Notes: a model not told the origin generated them from the sequence alone. 64,000 nucleotides of DNA from Apoda limacodes (GCA_946406115.1 OX291540.1:7188563-7252562); one strand, 5' to 3'; shown: positions 1 to 10,978, counted from the first letter of the stretch. A program made the numbers and translations.

Positions 1-469
1 TCACTCTGTGAAATACGAAGGTACTATTGACGGAATACTTTACATCGGTTGAACGTGGATGTTACGAGCATAGGTTGGTAATATCTCACTCTCTAACTTA
101 ACTTTCAGGAATAAGTGTCGTGCCGGTATATTTATATCTATGATAGAATATATTAACTACGGATATCAACTTTAATATTACTAAGTGTTCATGTAAATTG
201 TTTTTTTAAACCTAACTTACCAGGATTCAATTCCCATTAAATGTTGTAACAAAGTATCAAAATTATGTAAATAATTACCTAAAACAAAGATATAACAAAA
301 CGATAATGATAATATTTATAACTATTACAGCTGTCAAATTAACGTTTCCAAAAAAACAATGTTTTTCGGTTTTTTGTTTTTTAAAGAAGTCGGTGAATAT
401 ATCGGAATATATGGGAATGTGACTTCAGCCCAATTTATCATAACTGACCTCTATGTCTGTTATAGTTTT
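1..469. other. AT-rich DNA, nothing recognised
   Basis: No coding pattern, RNA gene or repeat family is visible. The sequence is AT-rich with short homopolymer runs. Confidence 0.6.
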
Positions 470-800
470 ATTTTTTTTAAATACCGCTAAGGTGGCAAAG
501 AAGCTTACGGTCTGCCTTATGGTAAGCGATCACCGCAGCCTATGGACGCTTGCAACACATGGGGCATCAATCGCGCGTTGCCAACCCTTCGAAAAATCTA
601 ATAACTTGTTTCTTGAAGAACCCCATACCTCCTTCCGCCTTTAGAGAAAACCTTGGCAGGGAGCTCATTCCATAATTTATAAGCGTTCGCGGACGGAAGT
701 TTCTCTAAAACCCCACTTGTACGTGACCATTTAGGTTCTAAGGTGTGAGGACGAATTCCCTCCCGATAGCGAGCGGTGCGATGATAGAAAGTAGCCGTAG
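470..800 (-). mobile_element. LINE-A 3' end, 5'-truncated copy
   Basis: Read on the minus strand, this is the last part of a non-LTR retrotransposon reverse-transcriptase ORF followed by its 3' end. Degenerate translation gives the pattern KLWNELPAKVFSK, then a stretch matching GVLQ-x-TSY, then the tail shared by all LINE-A copies here (rc of ATGGTAAGCG, GCCTATGGACGCTTGCAAC). The same tail occurs at 5660, 17400, 22430, 29461, 47392 and 61460. The WNELP motif is typical of the C-terminus of insect LINE ORF2 proteins. Stops and frameshifts make it inactive, and the 5' part of the element is missing. The family label LINE-A is mine. Confidence 0.8.
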
Positions 801-1489
801 TGTAACGCTTACGTTAAAACTTCGGAGTAAATAAAATATTTAATAAAAATAAAACTTAATTAATTTAATTATAAACCCTTAATAATATTAAAACTTAAGC
901 TAATTAGTTCTTAACACTTAAATATAGTTTATATTGTTATAACAATATAACAATTTATACTAAAATACAAAAATAAATTTAATAATACTCACTAACAAAT
1001 AAATAATACACATTAAACATAGAATAAATCTTTCAAAACTTATAAAAGACTAATCGTCATCGCCCGGCTACCTCTGAACCGGTTTGGCGAGTTTCGTGCG
1101 CGCGCCGCTCGGTCTAGCTCTCTCACCTTACCAGCTATCGGTATGATGATCGGATATGCTGTATACTTTTTGTATTAAAGATAAGATATTCTACCTTATA
1201 CTGAATTGCTTCTAAAAGTACTTCTGAATACTTACTAGTGAAAAACCCCAAAACTATAGGGTAAGTTGTTTAATTTTATTATAAGTGTGATTAGCTATAT
1301 TTTGTTAGTTGTAAATGTGACTAGCCTCGTGTTGTTTTGACATGGCATTTCCATGACCTCTAAGCGTGCAAAGTGACACGACATAATTTAGAAAAGTGAG
1401 TTTAAACGTAGATTTGATTTTTAAACTATTATGTAATTAAAGTACCTAGTATAAAAAGTATTTAATATCATCTTTCATCATCACTTTCA
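801..1489. other. AT-rich DNA with one GC patch
   Basis: The stretch is mostly very AT-rich. A GC-rich patch at about 1060-1140 (motifs CGTGCGCGCGCCGCTCGG and TACCAGCTATCGG) stands out, but I recognise no gene or repeat in it. Confidence 0.5.
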
Positions 1490-1790
1490 TTAATTGTTTT
1501 GCTCATTGCTATTAGCTAAATTAAAATTATCTTGAAACTTCTTCTGTAGTCCTTCTGCTTGTTTGCCATAAACCTTGACTGCCTCATCTCGATCACTAAT
1601 AAGAGTACACAGTCTAGCTACTGCAAGTAGACGCTTCATTCCTGCTTTTAATCGAAATGATCGTCATGTTGCAGTCAGGGTGAAAAACTGGACATTGGTT
1701 TAAATGGCCAAAATAATGATTCCAGGGTTTTTTCATCTTCGCTACAATCTACCTCAACATGGTACTTCCTGTTGATGCCTGCAGTCTACC
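1490..1790 (-). pseudogene. Unrecognised coding-like block, 49-codon open frame with broken upstream part
   Basis: On the minus strand an ATG at 1639-1637 opens a 49-residue frame ending in TAA at 1492-1490. It starts MKRLLAVARLCTLISDRDEA and ends FNLANSNEQNN. Codons such as GAT CGA GAT GAG GCA GTC AAG look like real coding usage against the AT-rich background. Just upstream (about 1675-1786), a second frame reads HVEVDCSEDEK, TLESLFWPFK and PMSSFSP before a TGA, so the two blocks are in different frames. A splice-acceptor-like AAAAGCAG precedes the ATG by two bases, so this could be a last exon rather than a broken copy. I do not recognise the protein. It may be a host exon or an old mobile-element protein. 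The short frame alone gives no function. Confidence 0.35.
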
Positions 1791-1799
1791 AGCAGGCGA

Positions 1800-2079
1800 T
1801 TTCTAAATTTTATTTTGCTGCCGCCGCCGCGCTGTGGTGAACTTCAACACGCAGGAAAGCCTATCGTACCTAAGTAGACCAATTCTCGATGCATTCGAAG
1901 ATCATTGCTAGTCAGAAAAAGAACCCCGACCTTTGTAGATGTAATACTTCTTGTTGTAAGTATGTAGATACTTCTATATAATCATTCTGCTACATACCTT
2001 AAGTTTATTAATATAAATTATTTATTTCTAAATTATTTTTTTATTATTTAAGATGTCACCCTAAATCATCGTGACAGTA
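1800..2079. other. No feature recognised
   Basis: A GCCGCCGCCGCG run near 1818 is followed by AT-rich DNA. No coding or repeat assignment is possible. Confidence 0.4.
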
Positions 2080-2500
2080 GGTCATTTCGGAAAATTCCTC
2101 AAAACACATCCCATACAAGCGTCAGAAAACACAAGGAAGCAAAGTCTCTCCTCAGAGTGTTCGATACGGCTTGTGAATTCGGGATCGTCTACGATTCTCT
2201 CTCTTAAACAGAGTCAAAAGGGCACAACTGGTATCCGAGTGTACCCGCCCAGAGATGGCAGCAGTACTCCATATGGGACCGGACTTGCGACTTATATCAA
2301 CGACAAGGATCCCAATGCTCTTGGAGATGGTGAGGCGTGAGTTCTGGGATTGTGGGACCTCAGTGAATAGGGTTTTCTTTGCAGCGAACTTGCAGACTTG
2401 TGTCTTCGTAAGGTTAAATCGAACTAAGTTGTCCCGTCCCCAGTCAGTGACCTTGGACAGAGTGGTCTCGATTTTTTACACAATTCTTCGCGCTTTTCCT
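2080..2500 (-). mobile_element. LINE-A reverse-transcriptase C-terminal fragment
   Basis: On the minus strand the fragment parallels the longer copy at 17400-18079. It contains the counterpart of the TGGGGACGGGA block (Asp-Trp-Gly-Arg in the protein) and the KTQVCKF and GPIWSTAA stretches, the last matching HMEYCSHLWAG-type sequence shifted in frame. In insect LINE ORF2 proteins this lies downstream of the catalytic YADD motif. Several frameshifts and stops are present. The plus-strand open frames across 2071-2548 are antisense shadows of it. Confidence 0.7.
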
Positions 2501-2639
2501 CCATGGAACGAGGTATGTTTGCACAACAAGCTGTCAGGCATTTATTAACGAATTTTTTGTTATTTTCGTCACTTTTATGGCGTTTTGCCATAAATACTTT
2601 ATAAAACTGTCAATTAACATAGTAATATGCCGATTCAAT

Positions 2640-2760
2640 GTTTGTTTTCGGATATATGTAAAAAATGACGGCAATAGTTTATATAACGAAGTTAAAAGGA
2701 AAAATATCACGGCTAAGTAAGCGTTACAAGTTAACGAATAATAGTTAACCAACTCCTTCC
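2640..2760 (+). repeat. Tail of a dispersed repeat shared with 8680-9130
   Basis: The segment containing TATATAACGA, then CACGGCTAAGTA, then GTTAACCAACT is closely matched at 9045-9118 (TATATAACGA, CATGGCTAAGTAGGC, GTCGACCAACTT). It is therefore the end of the same dispersed family. It lies directly against the SINE that follows. Confidence 0.5.
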
Positions 2761-2761
2761 C

Positions 2762-3020
2762 TCGCAGCTTAGTTGGTAGTGTGGCCAGCTGCTGTGCAGA
2801 GGGTGTGGGATCAATTCCCGCACTGGTCAAACATTTATGTCATAATATAAACATTTGTGTTTGTCTTGAGTCTGGGTGTATTAATGTATATGTATATATT
2901 TACAAAAAAAAAAGTAATATTTATGTATATGTATCCGTTGTCCGGTACCCATTACACAAGCTTTGCTTACTTTGAGACCAGACGGCGCTCTGTGTAATGT
3001 TCAAAAATATTTTTTTATTT
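2762..3020 (+). mobile_element. tRNA-derived SINE, copy 1
   Basis: The head carries an RNA polymerase III A box (TAGTTGGTAGTG, about 2771) and B box (GGATCAATTCCCG, about 2808), spaced as in a tRNA. It is followed by a body with TTGTGTTTGTCTTGAGTCTG and a distal block ACACAAGCTTTGCTTACTTT. The head and the TTTGTGTTTGTCTT body recur at 35041-35180. The layout resembles the abundant SINEs of butterflies (Metulj-type), but I assign that name from memory only. The short open frame across it has no coding meaning. Confidence 0.75.
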
Positions 3021-3105
3021 GTTTATTATATATTTATTATTAACTAATAAAATGTACTTGTTTTGGGCAACTATGAAAATTGTAGCCAACACGGACTTCA
3101 CAGGT

Positions 3106-3530
3106 TTTTTTAAAGTAAAAACTTCTTTAGCGGCGTTGTGCACTTTCTTGTGATGGGTAAAAAACTTTGAACTTGCGTCAGGACACGTGACCTGATCGAA
3201 AATTCGTAAGATGGGTAAAAAATGTTAAACTAGCGTCAGGGCACGTGACCAGATCAAAAATCAGAGCAGGAGATGAAGTGTTCCCCTTTCTTTCTACCGT
3301 GCGGCGAAAGTTCTGAAGTGTCAAATTTTTAATGTAATATAAATTGTCATGCTTGTGCACGATAGCGTAATAAATGAATTTTGTATTTTACCACATAAAT
3401 GATAGTACTTTTCTACTGATAATAAAAGCAATTCGTGCAAAATTATCCTCTTACCGTTCCAAAATATCAAAAATGCACAACGTTAATATTCAAGTTTTCA
3501 CTTCTGCCGGCACTCCCGGAGTGCACCCGT
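3106..3530 (+). repeat. MITE-like dispersed repeat E1, copy 1
   Basis: One end reads AGTAAAAACTTCTTTAGCGG then CGTTGTGCACTTT. The other ends GTTTTCACTTCTGCCGGCAC then TCCCGGAGTG. A second copy with the same ends lies in reverse at 49757-50095. The inner edges of the two ends are inverted relative to each other (GAAGTGAAAAC in the copy at 50 kb, GTTTTCACTTC here), as in a terminal-inverted-repeat element. A 58-bp unit with GATGGGTAAAAAA and a CACGTGACC core is tandemly duplicated at about 3152 and 3210. No coding sequence is seen. Confidence 0.6.
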
Positions 3531-4479
3531 TTTTTTTTTATTATTTATACTGTGTTGCAATCGTCGAATATTAGATTGTGAGTGCGTGGAATTGAATATG
3601 AAGTAGTAAAAATGGGGCCAAATAGGGAAAAATCTATGACTATTCATGGGAACGTGGAAGGGATTATAGTTGTCTCGTCGATGATAAAACTAGAGGACTT
3701 TAATATGCACTTTATATTTAAACACAGTATTCGCTCTTTCAAACAGTGTAATGTTTTATACGATTTTTGCTATCGATTGTAGAAATGATAATATTTTTGT
3801 TTATGATAGGACACGTTTTGCAGCAATGGGAATTGGTCCATGGGTTAGTGAAGAATTATATCTTTAAAATGTAGATTTTATTTACTCTTACGGCATCATT
3901 TTTTTAGATAGGACCTAAGACAAAATATGATGTTATCAATTATTAGATGGTCGATAGTATCGGGACGGGAAGTGTAGTCGGTAGTGGAATGCTCAATATT
4001 GAGACTTTTATTTAATAAATATCGTCTTTTACTCTAAAAATTTTCTAAATTTACCGACATAAATTTTTAATGTCACAATGAAATGATGATGATAAACAAA
4101 AATCAAAGCTTGACATCAAATAAAAGCATCGTTTGACATATAAGTATCTGTCTAACTTTTACTTGCCTGTAGTAAATCCGAAGGTTTCTAAATTGTGTTA
4201 TTTTCTTTAATACAATATTATTAATTTTTGATAATTTTTTAAGCAATACTACATTCTAATATTATTATAATATCAAAAACAATATTAATTTTTGATAATT
4301 TTTTAAGCTTTATGTCTGTATCATTACAATACTTAATTATAACTCAAAGGAAGCGAATTTATATTTCAAAGCTTTGATATTTCCTGAAAAACGATTTTGT
4401 TTTAAAAACCAGATTGTTTCTTGTAATTATTACATGAACACTAATTCGAATCAGTAAGATTCATCTACCAGCAGATTAT
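3531..4479. other. No gene; short direct repeat near 4220 and 4285
   Basis: AT-rich DNA. A direct repeat of about 25 bp (TTAATTTTTGATAATTTTTT then AAGC) occurs near 4220 and again near 4285. Short frames are not coding-like. Confidence 0.5.
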
Positions 4480-4740
4480 TTTCAACTAGTTTTTGCCCGT
4501 CTCCACCTGGTCTAATTTTGGTTATCGGTACGAAATTACTGAGGCAACTCTTTGATTATAGTAAGAAAGTTTGCTATTGCTTTGCTATAGAAATTCTATT
4601 ATAGTTTCTTGGGATAAAATATAGCTTAGGTGTAGGGTTTAAGCTATTTCTAATCCAAATCTCAGCCAAATCAGTTCAGTTTTTTTGGCGTGTGTGTCTA
4701 CTCTTACTGCCTACTATATAGAGACTAAATGCCTACTTAC
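4480..4740 (+). repeat. Degenerate dispersed repeat (R family)
   Basis: The pattern AACTAGTTTTTGCCCG, then GGTTATCGGT, then GGCAACTC is the decayed start of the family seen better at 41190 and 55530. The block GAAAGTTTGCTA is repeated near 43425. Boundaries are uncertain. Confidence 0.4.
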
Positions 4741-5154
4741 ATACACATAGAAACTTTCGCATTTTTTGTTTGTTCGCTTAATTTATGCACATAAACGATG
4801 ACGTAAGGAAATAACACACTCATAAAAGGTACTTTTTAGAGGCAAAAGAAACGTGCTTAGTTGCTTATTATTTTATTGTATCTTTTGTGCAGGTGTCAGC
4901 CACATTACACTGTAACTTTATATTAATTCTGAATTTTATATTCATTTCAAATATTAACCACGGTTTTCAAGAATATTAACCATTCCTTCGAAAACTATAA
5001 AATTAAAGAGAGTGAGAGTGCCGGCAACTGCTGTATTTATACGAGTGAGGCCAGTGTTGCTGGTGTATAAACAAATTTTCCAACTCATTAATAATTATAC
5101 CAGTAGACAAAAGATTCAAATCAACTAGTAAATAAACACTGAAATAGTCACTAT
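4741..5154. other. No feature recognised
   Basis: AT-rich DNA without a visible gene or repeat. Confidence 0.5.
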
Positions 5155-5412
5155 ATGATAATACCCATATGTATGGTTGTGACCAACCTTATGGAACCGC
5201 CAGGAGGATATCAATACAATGGAATAAGAGAAAACTATAATAAAAATGTTGTGTCACCCTGCAGCCTGTCGCCGAGGATCCGAGCACGACGTGCAAAAGC
5301 CTGGGTGTCCTTTTTTAGCGCAGTTCGAAAACGAGCCGAAGGGTGTGCACCAGGAGCACTGTCCCTTTATGTTGATTTGTCGAACGGCACGCGAACACTA
5401 ATCTGTAGGTAA
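5155..5412 (+). CDS. Possible short open frame in a GC-raised block, unrecognised
   Basis: An ATG-started frame of 85 residues ends in TAG. A second in-frame Met begins MEPPGGYQYNGIRENYNKN, and the C-terminal half is rich in Arg, Ala and Ser. The base composition rises from about 5250 to 5650, well above the surroundings, which could mark a first exon, a promoter region or an old element. I see no domain. A possible donor (CTGTAGGTAAATC) lies at the stop codon (about 5404), so the frame could be the start of a spliced gene. Chance remains the simplest explanation. Confidence 0.2.
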   Translation: MIIPICMVVTNLMEPPGGYQYNGIRENYNKNVVSPCSLSPRIRARRAKAWVSFFSAVRKRAEGCAPGALSLYVDLSNGTRTLICR

Positions 5413-5659
5413 ATCTGTCCAACTCGAGCCGAAAGCACGACGAGCAGTAGTTTTACTATATATAGACTACAATGCCACTTTTTTGTTCAATGTATAACTA
5501 TATCAAACGCGGTCACTAAACTATACGTTCAAAACGCAAGCCACGCATCCGTGGGACTGTCTTCACCAAATTCCAAAGCGAGCGAACACACTGTCAAAAC
5601 GCAATACGCGAGTGTCGCTTCCAACCTGCGGCAAAGACTGAACTGAACTATTCGCACGG
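5413..5659. other. GC-raised unique-looking block
   Basis: The sequence carries several CGAGCGAA- and AACGCAA-like motifs and no recognisable repeat. It may be the remnant of a promoter or untranslated region. It ends at the LINE-A insertion. Confidence 0.3.
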
Positions 5660-5797
5660 AAAGAAGTTATTAGATTTCTGAAGAGTCGGCAACGCGCGAG
5701 TGATGCCCTGGTGTTGCAAGCGTCCATAGGCTACGGTGACCGCTTACCATCAGGCGGACCGTAGGCTTGTTTGCCACCTTAGTGGTATAAAAAAACA
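5660..5797 (+). mobile_element. LINE-A 3' end
   Basis: The fragment starts AAAGAAGTTATTAGATTTC and runs through GTGTTGCAAGCGTCCATAG, ATCAGGCGGACCGTAGGCTT and GCCACCTTAGTGGTATAAAA into a short A-rich tail. This is the plus-strand version of the tail seen in the other LINE-A copies. It is strongly 5'-truncated, as is usual for target-primed insertion. Confidence 0.8.
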
Positions 5798-7423
5798 ATC
5801 GTGCGTTCCGGAACCGACACCAAGGTCAATGTCACACCAAGTAATAGTCGATGCTTCATCGCTTATCTTTACCGAACACCATATAAGACACTGATTTACA
5901 TTATAAAACCGTTAATAACATTGATTAATGACAGAGATTCTTAACATATCTAAGAAGATGGACAAAATTATTTTACGAAGGTGTTAAGGACCCGTATGCT
6001 TAGTGTGAGATTTTTAATCAATTGTAGTTTACGGAACTGTGGCGTCAGCGTTTGAAACGTCAAACTGTCAGTTAATTGTAAGTATGTGAGTGCGAGTTTC
6101 TAAACAAAATACTGTCAGTATAGTGTTTACTCACGAAATAATAAGTTAAATTTTGATTACATGCTCGTATGTTGCCCACTCTGCAGCGCATATATATAAC
6201 GACTTAGTTACAAAGCCAACTTCTAGAGTATTAATGTATGTATTAATGTATAATGTATATGAATACTAAATGTAGCTGGGTTTTTTTCTCACATCATTTA
6301 GGATTGTCTATCTCTTTTTGGTGTATTAGAGCAAAAGAGAAATATAGATTGCCAAGTGAATATATGTGTGATTAGTAAACTCGCGTATTTGCGCCAATTA
6401 CGATTTTAATTAATTTTGTTTGTGAAGTCGACTTTATCAGTACCAACCAACTTTAAAAAATGAGGACAATCATTATCTAATTCGATATGGTGATGACCTC
6501 TATGGAGCAGTAAATATATTTTATTTCGTGTAGGTGTTGCCTACAACGTAAGAACGTTAAGGTTTTTAAGATTTCGTAACGTAAGAGGTAAATAAAGTTT
6601 GCAGATTCCCAAAATTTAGGGTACCCACTGCAGTTCTTTGAAACGTATATATATATAAATAAAAAAAGTGTAATAATTTCAGAGCTCCGCTTACACTTTC
6701 GCGGTTAAATACGATCGGCGAAGATATCGAGCAAAATACACACAATAAGTTCCGCTTATTAGCTCTGTATTTGTCTAGAGATTAGTACACACTTAACGAT
6801 CCATATCTTAGAAACTGATAAACTAATGTAAAAAAACTTAAAAAAAAACTCTAAGTTAAACGGTGCCTAGTAATTATTCGATATCAATTATTAATTTTAG
6901 AGAAATTCGTCGACAAACATACATACACTCACTCACATATATTCAAGCATATATATGTACATTCATAGACTAAAGTTAGTATATGTATATTGGGCAATTC
7001 TATAAATACATACGGGCCAAATTAATTTCAAACGCTACGCGCTGTGCTAAAGTTATGCAAATGCAGTTCATCGTAGCAGAGCTACATACTACAATGATAA
7101 ATCGCCTGGAGTCCTGCCAGCAGGACTTTGAGTATTTCCGGAAGTACTTAACTTTGTTTGATCACAGTTTTGTTATTGTATGCAGTACAAGGTTTAAATT
7201 TTCATAAAAAAGTAGAGCATTTCTGCCTCTTTAATTTGACACAATTGAGCTTTAGTTGACATGCCATGGCGCATGGGCTAAGGTGAGGGCAGCGCTGAGC
7301 GTGCGCCGGGCACGAAAAATGCCTGGAGTCGCAAACATTTTTGCACAATCTTATAATCTTTGTAAAATATTTGGCATTGCGTTCAGAGATTATTACAATA
7401 ATAAAGTTGCTTACTATATTCTA
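5798..7423. other. No gene recognised
   Basis: AT-rich DNA with short frames only. A slightly GC-richer spot at 7255-7320 (GCGCTGAGCGTGCGCCGGGC) lies ahead of the inverted repeat. I see no repeat family with confidence. Confidence 0.5.
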
Positions 7424-7601
7424 TACGTTGTGGATTGCACAATTAATCAATTTGGGTGATTTTGTGTACGCTCGAAAAAGCGGACCTTTACAGGGACTTT
7501 GAGCTCCCCACGATTCCCCAATATTTCAAAGACCTGACAGTCCGCTTTTTAAAGCGTACACAAAATCACCCGAATTGATTAATTGTGCAATCCACAACGT
7601 A
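7424..7601. repeat. 62-bp inverted repeat with 54-bp spacer
   Basis: The arms at 7424-7485 and 7540-7601 are reverse complements over 62 bp with only a few mismatches; the outer ends read TACGTTGTGGATTGCAC and its complement. The inner ends carry AAAGCGGAC and GTCCGCTTT. The right arm abuts the LINE-B fragment that begins at about 7602. It could be a small fold-back element, or a duplication of flanking DNA made when the LINE inserted. Confidence 0.85.
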
Positions 7602-8030
7602 GCATCCCCCCGACCGACCTCGGCACGGGCTTAAAACTATCTTTAGGCGGCCTCGGCACGTAACGTACAAAGATAACGATCTCTATGTCCAGATAGCGAG
7701 ATTAGTCTCTACGACCTCCCGTAATAGGGCCTCCCCCTTAACACGACGCCGACGTCCCTGGGTTCGTCGGCGCCCGCAAAAATACACGAGGTATCAAAGA
7801 GTGCCGGGGTGCTTCTCGCCTCAACTCCGCAACCGCACCCTTCGGGTTCGAGACTCACGCCGGTCGAAGGGACGCCCCCGAGAGCGTCAACCCAAGCCGA
7901 AGCTCCCCCGCGAGGAGCCCTTGAGCGTTGGGCGCTATATGGGCTGAGGCTCCTTCAGAGTCTCGCCCCAAAAAGCCCGGTGAAGCGGTAATGGCTGCAA
8001 CAGCCAACTGCATTGACAGTTTAGTAAAAA
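7602..8030 (+). mobile_element. LINE-B 3' region, copy 1
   Basis: A GC-rich block ending GGTAATGGCTGCAACAGCCA, ACTGCAT, then an A-rich stretch. The last 170 bp match the copy at 13251-13465 almost base for base, including TTGAGCGTTGGGCGCTATAT and GAGGCTCCTTCAGAGTCTCG. Copy 2 ends in a pure poly(A) run, so this is the 3' end of a poly(A)-tailed non-LTR element. The region 7602-7840 (two CCTCGGCACG blocks) is absent from copy 2. The open frames on both strands are incidental to the GC content. The superfamily cannot be told from this part. Confidence 0.6.
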
Positions 8031-8679
8031 AAACTAGAATATAAAATATATAATAACACAGCACACACTTTATCATATCATATGTCGTACACTCTAGTTG
8101 ACAACTAAACATTCTAAGGCAGGGTGATGCCTAAGGGTGATCTCTATGATGCAGCGATCGGGGATTTTTATTGCATAGTGCGTGGGGTGTCATTTATATG
8201 TACCTTAGTCCATAGAGTACAAAATTTCCGTGCGCAAACGCGCCGCAACAACTCTGTAGCAAACCAAATGCTATTTTTTCTGGCAAAAAGTAATTTGAAC
8301 GCTTATAGTTTCGTCATGTATTTTAAATAATTTGTTTTTCGAGCTATGTAGATATGTGTGTGAATACTAAAACCTTGTATTTTTTCTATTATTTCTTTCT
8401 TAAGTATTGTTTTGAAGATTCACGGTTAATATCACTATTAAATGTTATACGGGGTTCTTAGCGTGATCAGCCGAAGATTTCTTTCTTAACCTTTCGCCCG
8501 CTTGAATAATTCAGGGTTTCGAAAAAAAATTAAGAATTATTGTTTTTGCTGAAAAAAAATATATATATATATATAATAAATAAATTTGGTTGTAAACGTT
8601 AAGTATACCTAAAATTATTGTGAAATGAAATTAGAAACGTATGTAAGCAGCATATATTTAGTACAAATATCTGCTTTTT
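8031..8679. other. No gene; short TA run
   Basis: AT-rich DNA with a (TA)n run near 8559-8575. No repeat family is recognised. Confidence 0.5.
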
Positions 8680-9130
8680 AGGGTTCCTTTGTCAACAAGG
8701 AACCTATGTAGTTTCGCCATATCCGCCCGTCCGTCTGTCTGTCTGACTGCCACGGCTTAGCTCAAAGACGATTGGCACTATATAGCTGTTATTTTAGCAT
8801 GGGTAAACAAATTAATTAGGCTGACAAAGTGGTAAAATAAAATAAAAACAAAAAGTTTTCTTAAGGTACCTACCTCCCCTACACGTAAAGTGGGGATGAT
8901 TTTTTCTTGTCTACCCCATAGTGATGGATGTTTTAGATAGCTCGTTTAAAAATTGTATGGTTGTGTGAAAACCATTTTTTGATTCAGCGATGCGTTTGCT
9001 TGAAATGGCTGTTTTTGGGTGTGTGCAAAAAATCATGTGCTACATATATAACGAAAAGCAAAACTATCATGGCTAAGTAGGCTTAACAACTTAATGAGTG
9101 ATAGTCGACCAACTTAAAAAATGTAGAATG
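8680..9130 (+). repeat. Dispersed repeat with GTCCGTCTGTCTGTC motif
   Basis: It starts AGGAACCTATGTAGTTTCGC, contains CCGTCCGTCTGTCTGTCTGA, a CCTACACGTAAAGTGGGG block and TTTTTTGATTCAGCG, and ends with the CATGGCTAAGTAGGC tail also present at 2700. I know this layout as a common interspersed repeat in moths and butterflies. No family name is assigned. Confidence 0.6.
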
Positions 9131-9149
9131 AAAAGTAAAAACATCATAC

Positions 9150-9255
9150 AAATTCATTTAAAAGGTACTTAGGTGAAGTTGGAACTTGTGTAAAACAGAA
9201 TTATAAAATAAAATTATAACATTCTGAATAATATTAATAACAATATTTACGTTCG
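9150..9255 (+). repeat. Short dispersed repeat shared with 38700-38812
   Basis: The motifs AGGTGAAGTTGGAACTTGTG, AAAATTATAACATTCTGAA and AACAATATTTACGTT recur in the same order at 38700-38812. The element is unidentified and non-coding. Confidence 0.6.
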
Positions 9256-10978
9256 AATAACGCTTTGGACTAGGCGGCCGGTGGGGCGCAGTACTCTGGC
9301 GATAGCGATTCTAAGTTACAAAACCAGCGAGTGGCAGCAGCGCTCATAACCCAATAAGCACAAAGCCGCAGTATTAGTTGTCACATATATTAAGGCTTAT
9401 CAGAGTACACTCGAACTACAAAAGCTGATAATTACCGTTTCGCCTGTATTTTGACTCTATTAGACACCTCGAAGACAACGTTGTAATGTTGCCAACATTA
9501 ATATAGATGTTCAGGTCGTTGTTCATAATTAAGAAGTAAATAGTACTGTCCGCTGCAACATAGCATTTTTGTGGAACTAAAAGTAGCTATATTTTGAATT
9601 AAAGGCCACAAATATACCCTTAAAATACCTTCATTTTAAGAAAGAACATGTGAACTACAATAATGCAATTATTAATTATGTGACTTCAAATTGAAAATGA
9701 TATAATGCTTGTTGCACATAGTTAAACCTTTTCAGCGTTAGTAAGCTTGTTACACGCAATCTTTTAATAGCACTTATTTAGCCCACAAAATCACTGCGGG
9801 TGAATTTATATGATGCTAAATTACATAAATTAGATCACATGTAACCTTTAAGCCTGCTTGGAGCTGAATACTTGTACTAGCATAGGCCATTAATTTAGTA
9901 ATGTAGTTATATAAGATCCTGAAAAACGTTTTAGCACCCCGTACGTTGCTATCATAACATAAACGAATAAACATTCGGACGTTAGGTTTTGTAACAAGTA
10001 AGGATTATAGGCTGTTTCCACGGATCCCTAAAATTCAATTCCTATTGAGAGATAGCGGTTCATTGGGTACAATATTTTTGGTATATGTTCCCCACTGTTA
10101 AGCTTTACATGGATCTGTGATCTAGTTTTCGATTGATTTAAGTATCGTTTAAGAACCTTTAAATTTAATAAAAGTACTGACGCTTTTTTATTTAAATTTC
10201 AGTTACTACGGAACCCTATAATTCGCAAGTCCAATTTACACTTGACCGGTTTTTATATAAATCCTAATTACACTTTTTTAAAAGCATTATACGTTTTAAT
10301 AACAATGATATCAATTTAAATGTAAATATATTATCTTTAGCTACAACGGATAGAATAATACCTTAGAAGTAATATCTCAGTAGCGTAGAACAACTTTCTT
10401 CATAACAATTCACAATTTCAGTTACTTTAGTTGTATAACTTTCAGCAAAGTTATTACAAAAGTGTTGTCACACATATTACGCGTCGCACTCAACAAAAGA
10501 GGTTGGATAAAGTGGTGTAGTGATATAGTATAGTATTATATTATACAGTCTGAAGTAATATTAATTTATCTTAACGACGATTACTTCTCTTGTTTTAAAC
10601 TAAAATAATGTTGGAATCGTGTCTAAACTATATGTAAAACATGTATTTCTACTTCAAGCAAGGCTTGACGTCACGCATCCTACATCGCACTATCCAAACC
10701 AAATGATTAATGGTCCCTCTTTCAACTTTTCGCAGCAGACTGCAAGCACCACCATCCTATTATGGTATCCATACCATCTCACCTGGCGGCAAATCTCCCC
10801 TTTTTCACCTCACCGCAAATTGGTGACATTACGACTCTACACATCGACGAATCACATTTTTAAGTAGCAACCTACCAACTACCTCTTGCCCCAGTACACG
10901 GACCAAGTAGTCATCATTATGCATCGCAGCGCAAAAAATAAGGTCCACACACGTCCACAATTTTTTTCTGCATATTTT
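9256..10978. other. No gene recognised; fragment of repeat C
   Basis: A GC-raised patch lies at 9265-9370 (GGCGGCCGGTGGGGCGCAGT) and is unrecognised. At 10200-10255 the pattern TACGGAACCCTATAATTCGC ... CACTTGACCGGTTTTT is a decayed end of repeat C. The rest is AT-rich. The frame at 10619-10867 has no recognisable protein. Confidence 0.5.

Noticed and set aside
2071..2548. Plus-strand frames of 89 and 97 residues
   Set aside because: They are antisense to a LINE-A reverse-transcriptase fragment read on the minus strand.
7809..8112. Frames across LINE-B copy 1 on both strands
   Set aside because: They are explained by low stop frequency in a GC-rich non-coding 3' region. The two copies do not conserve a protein.
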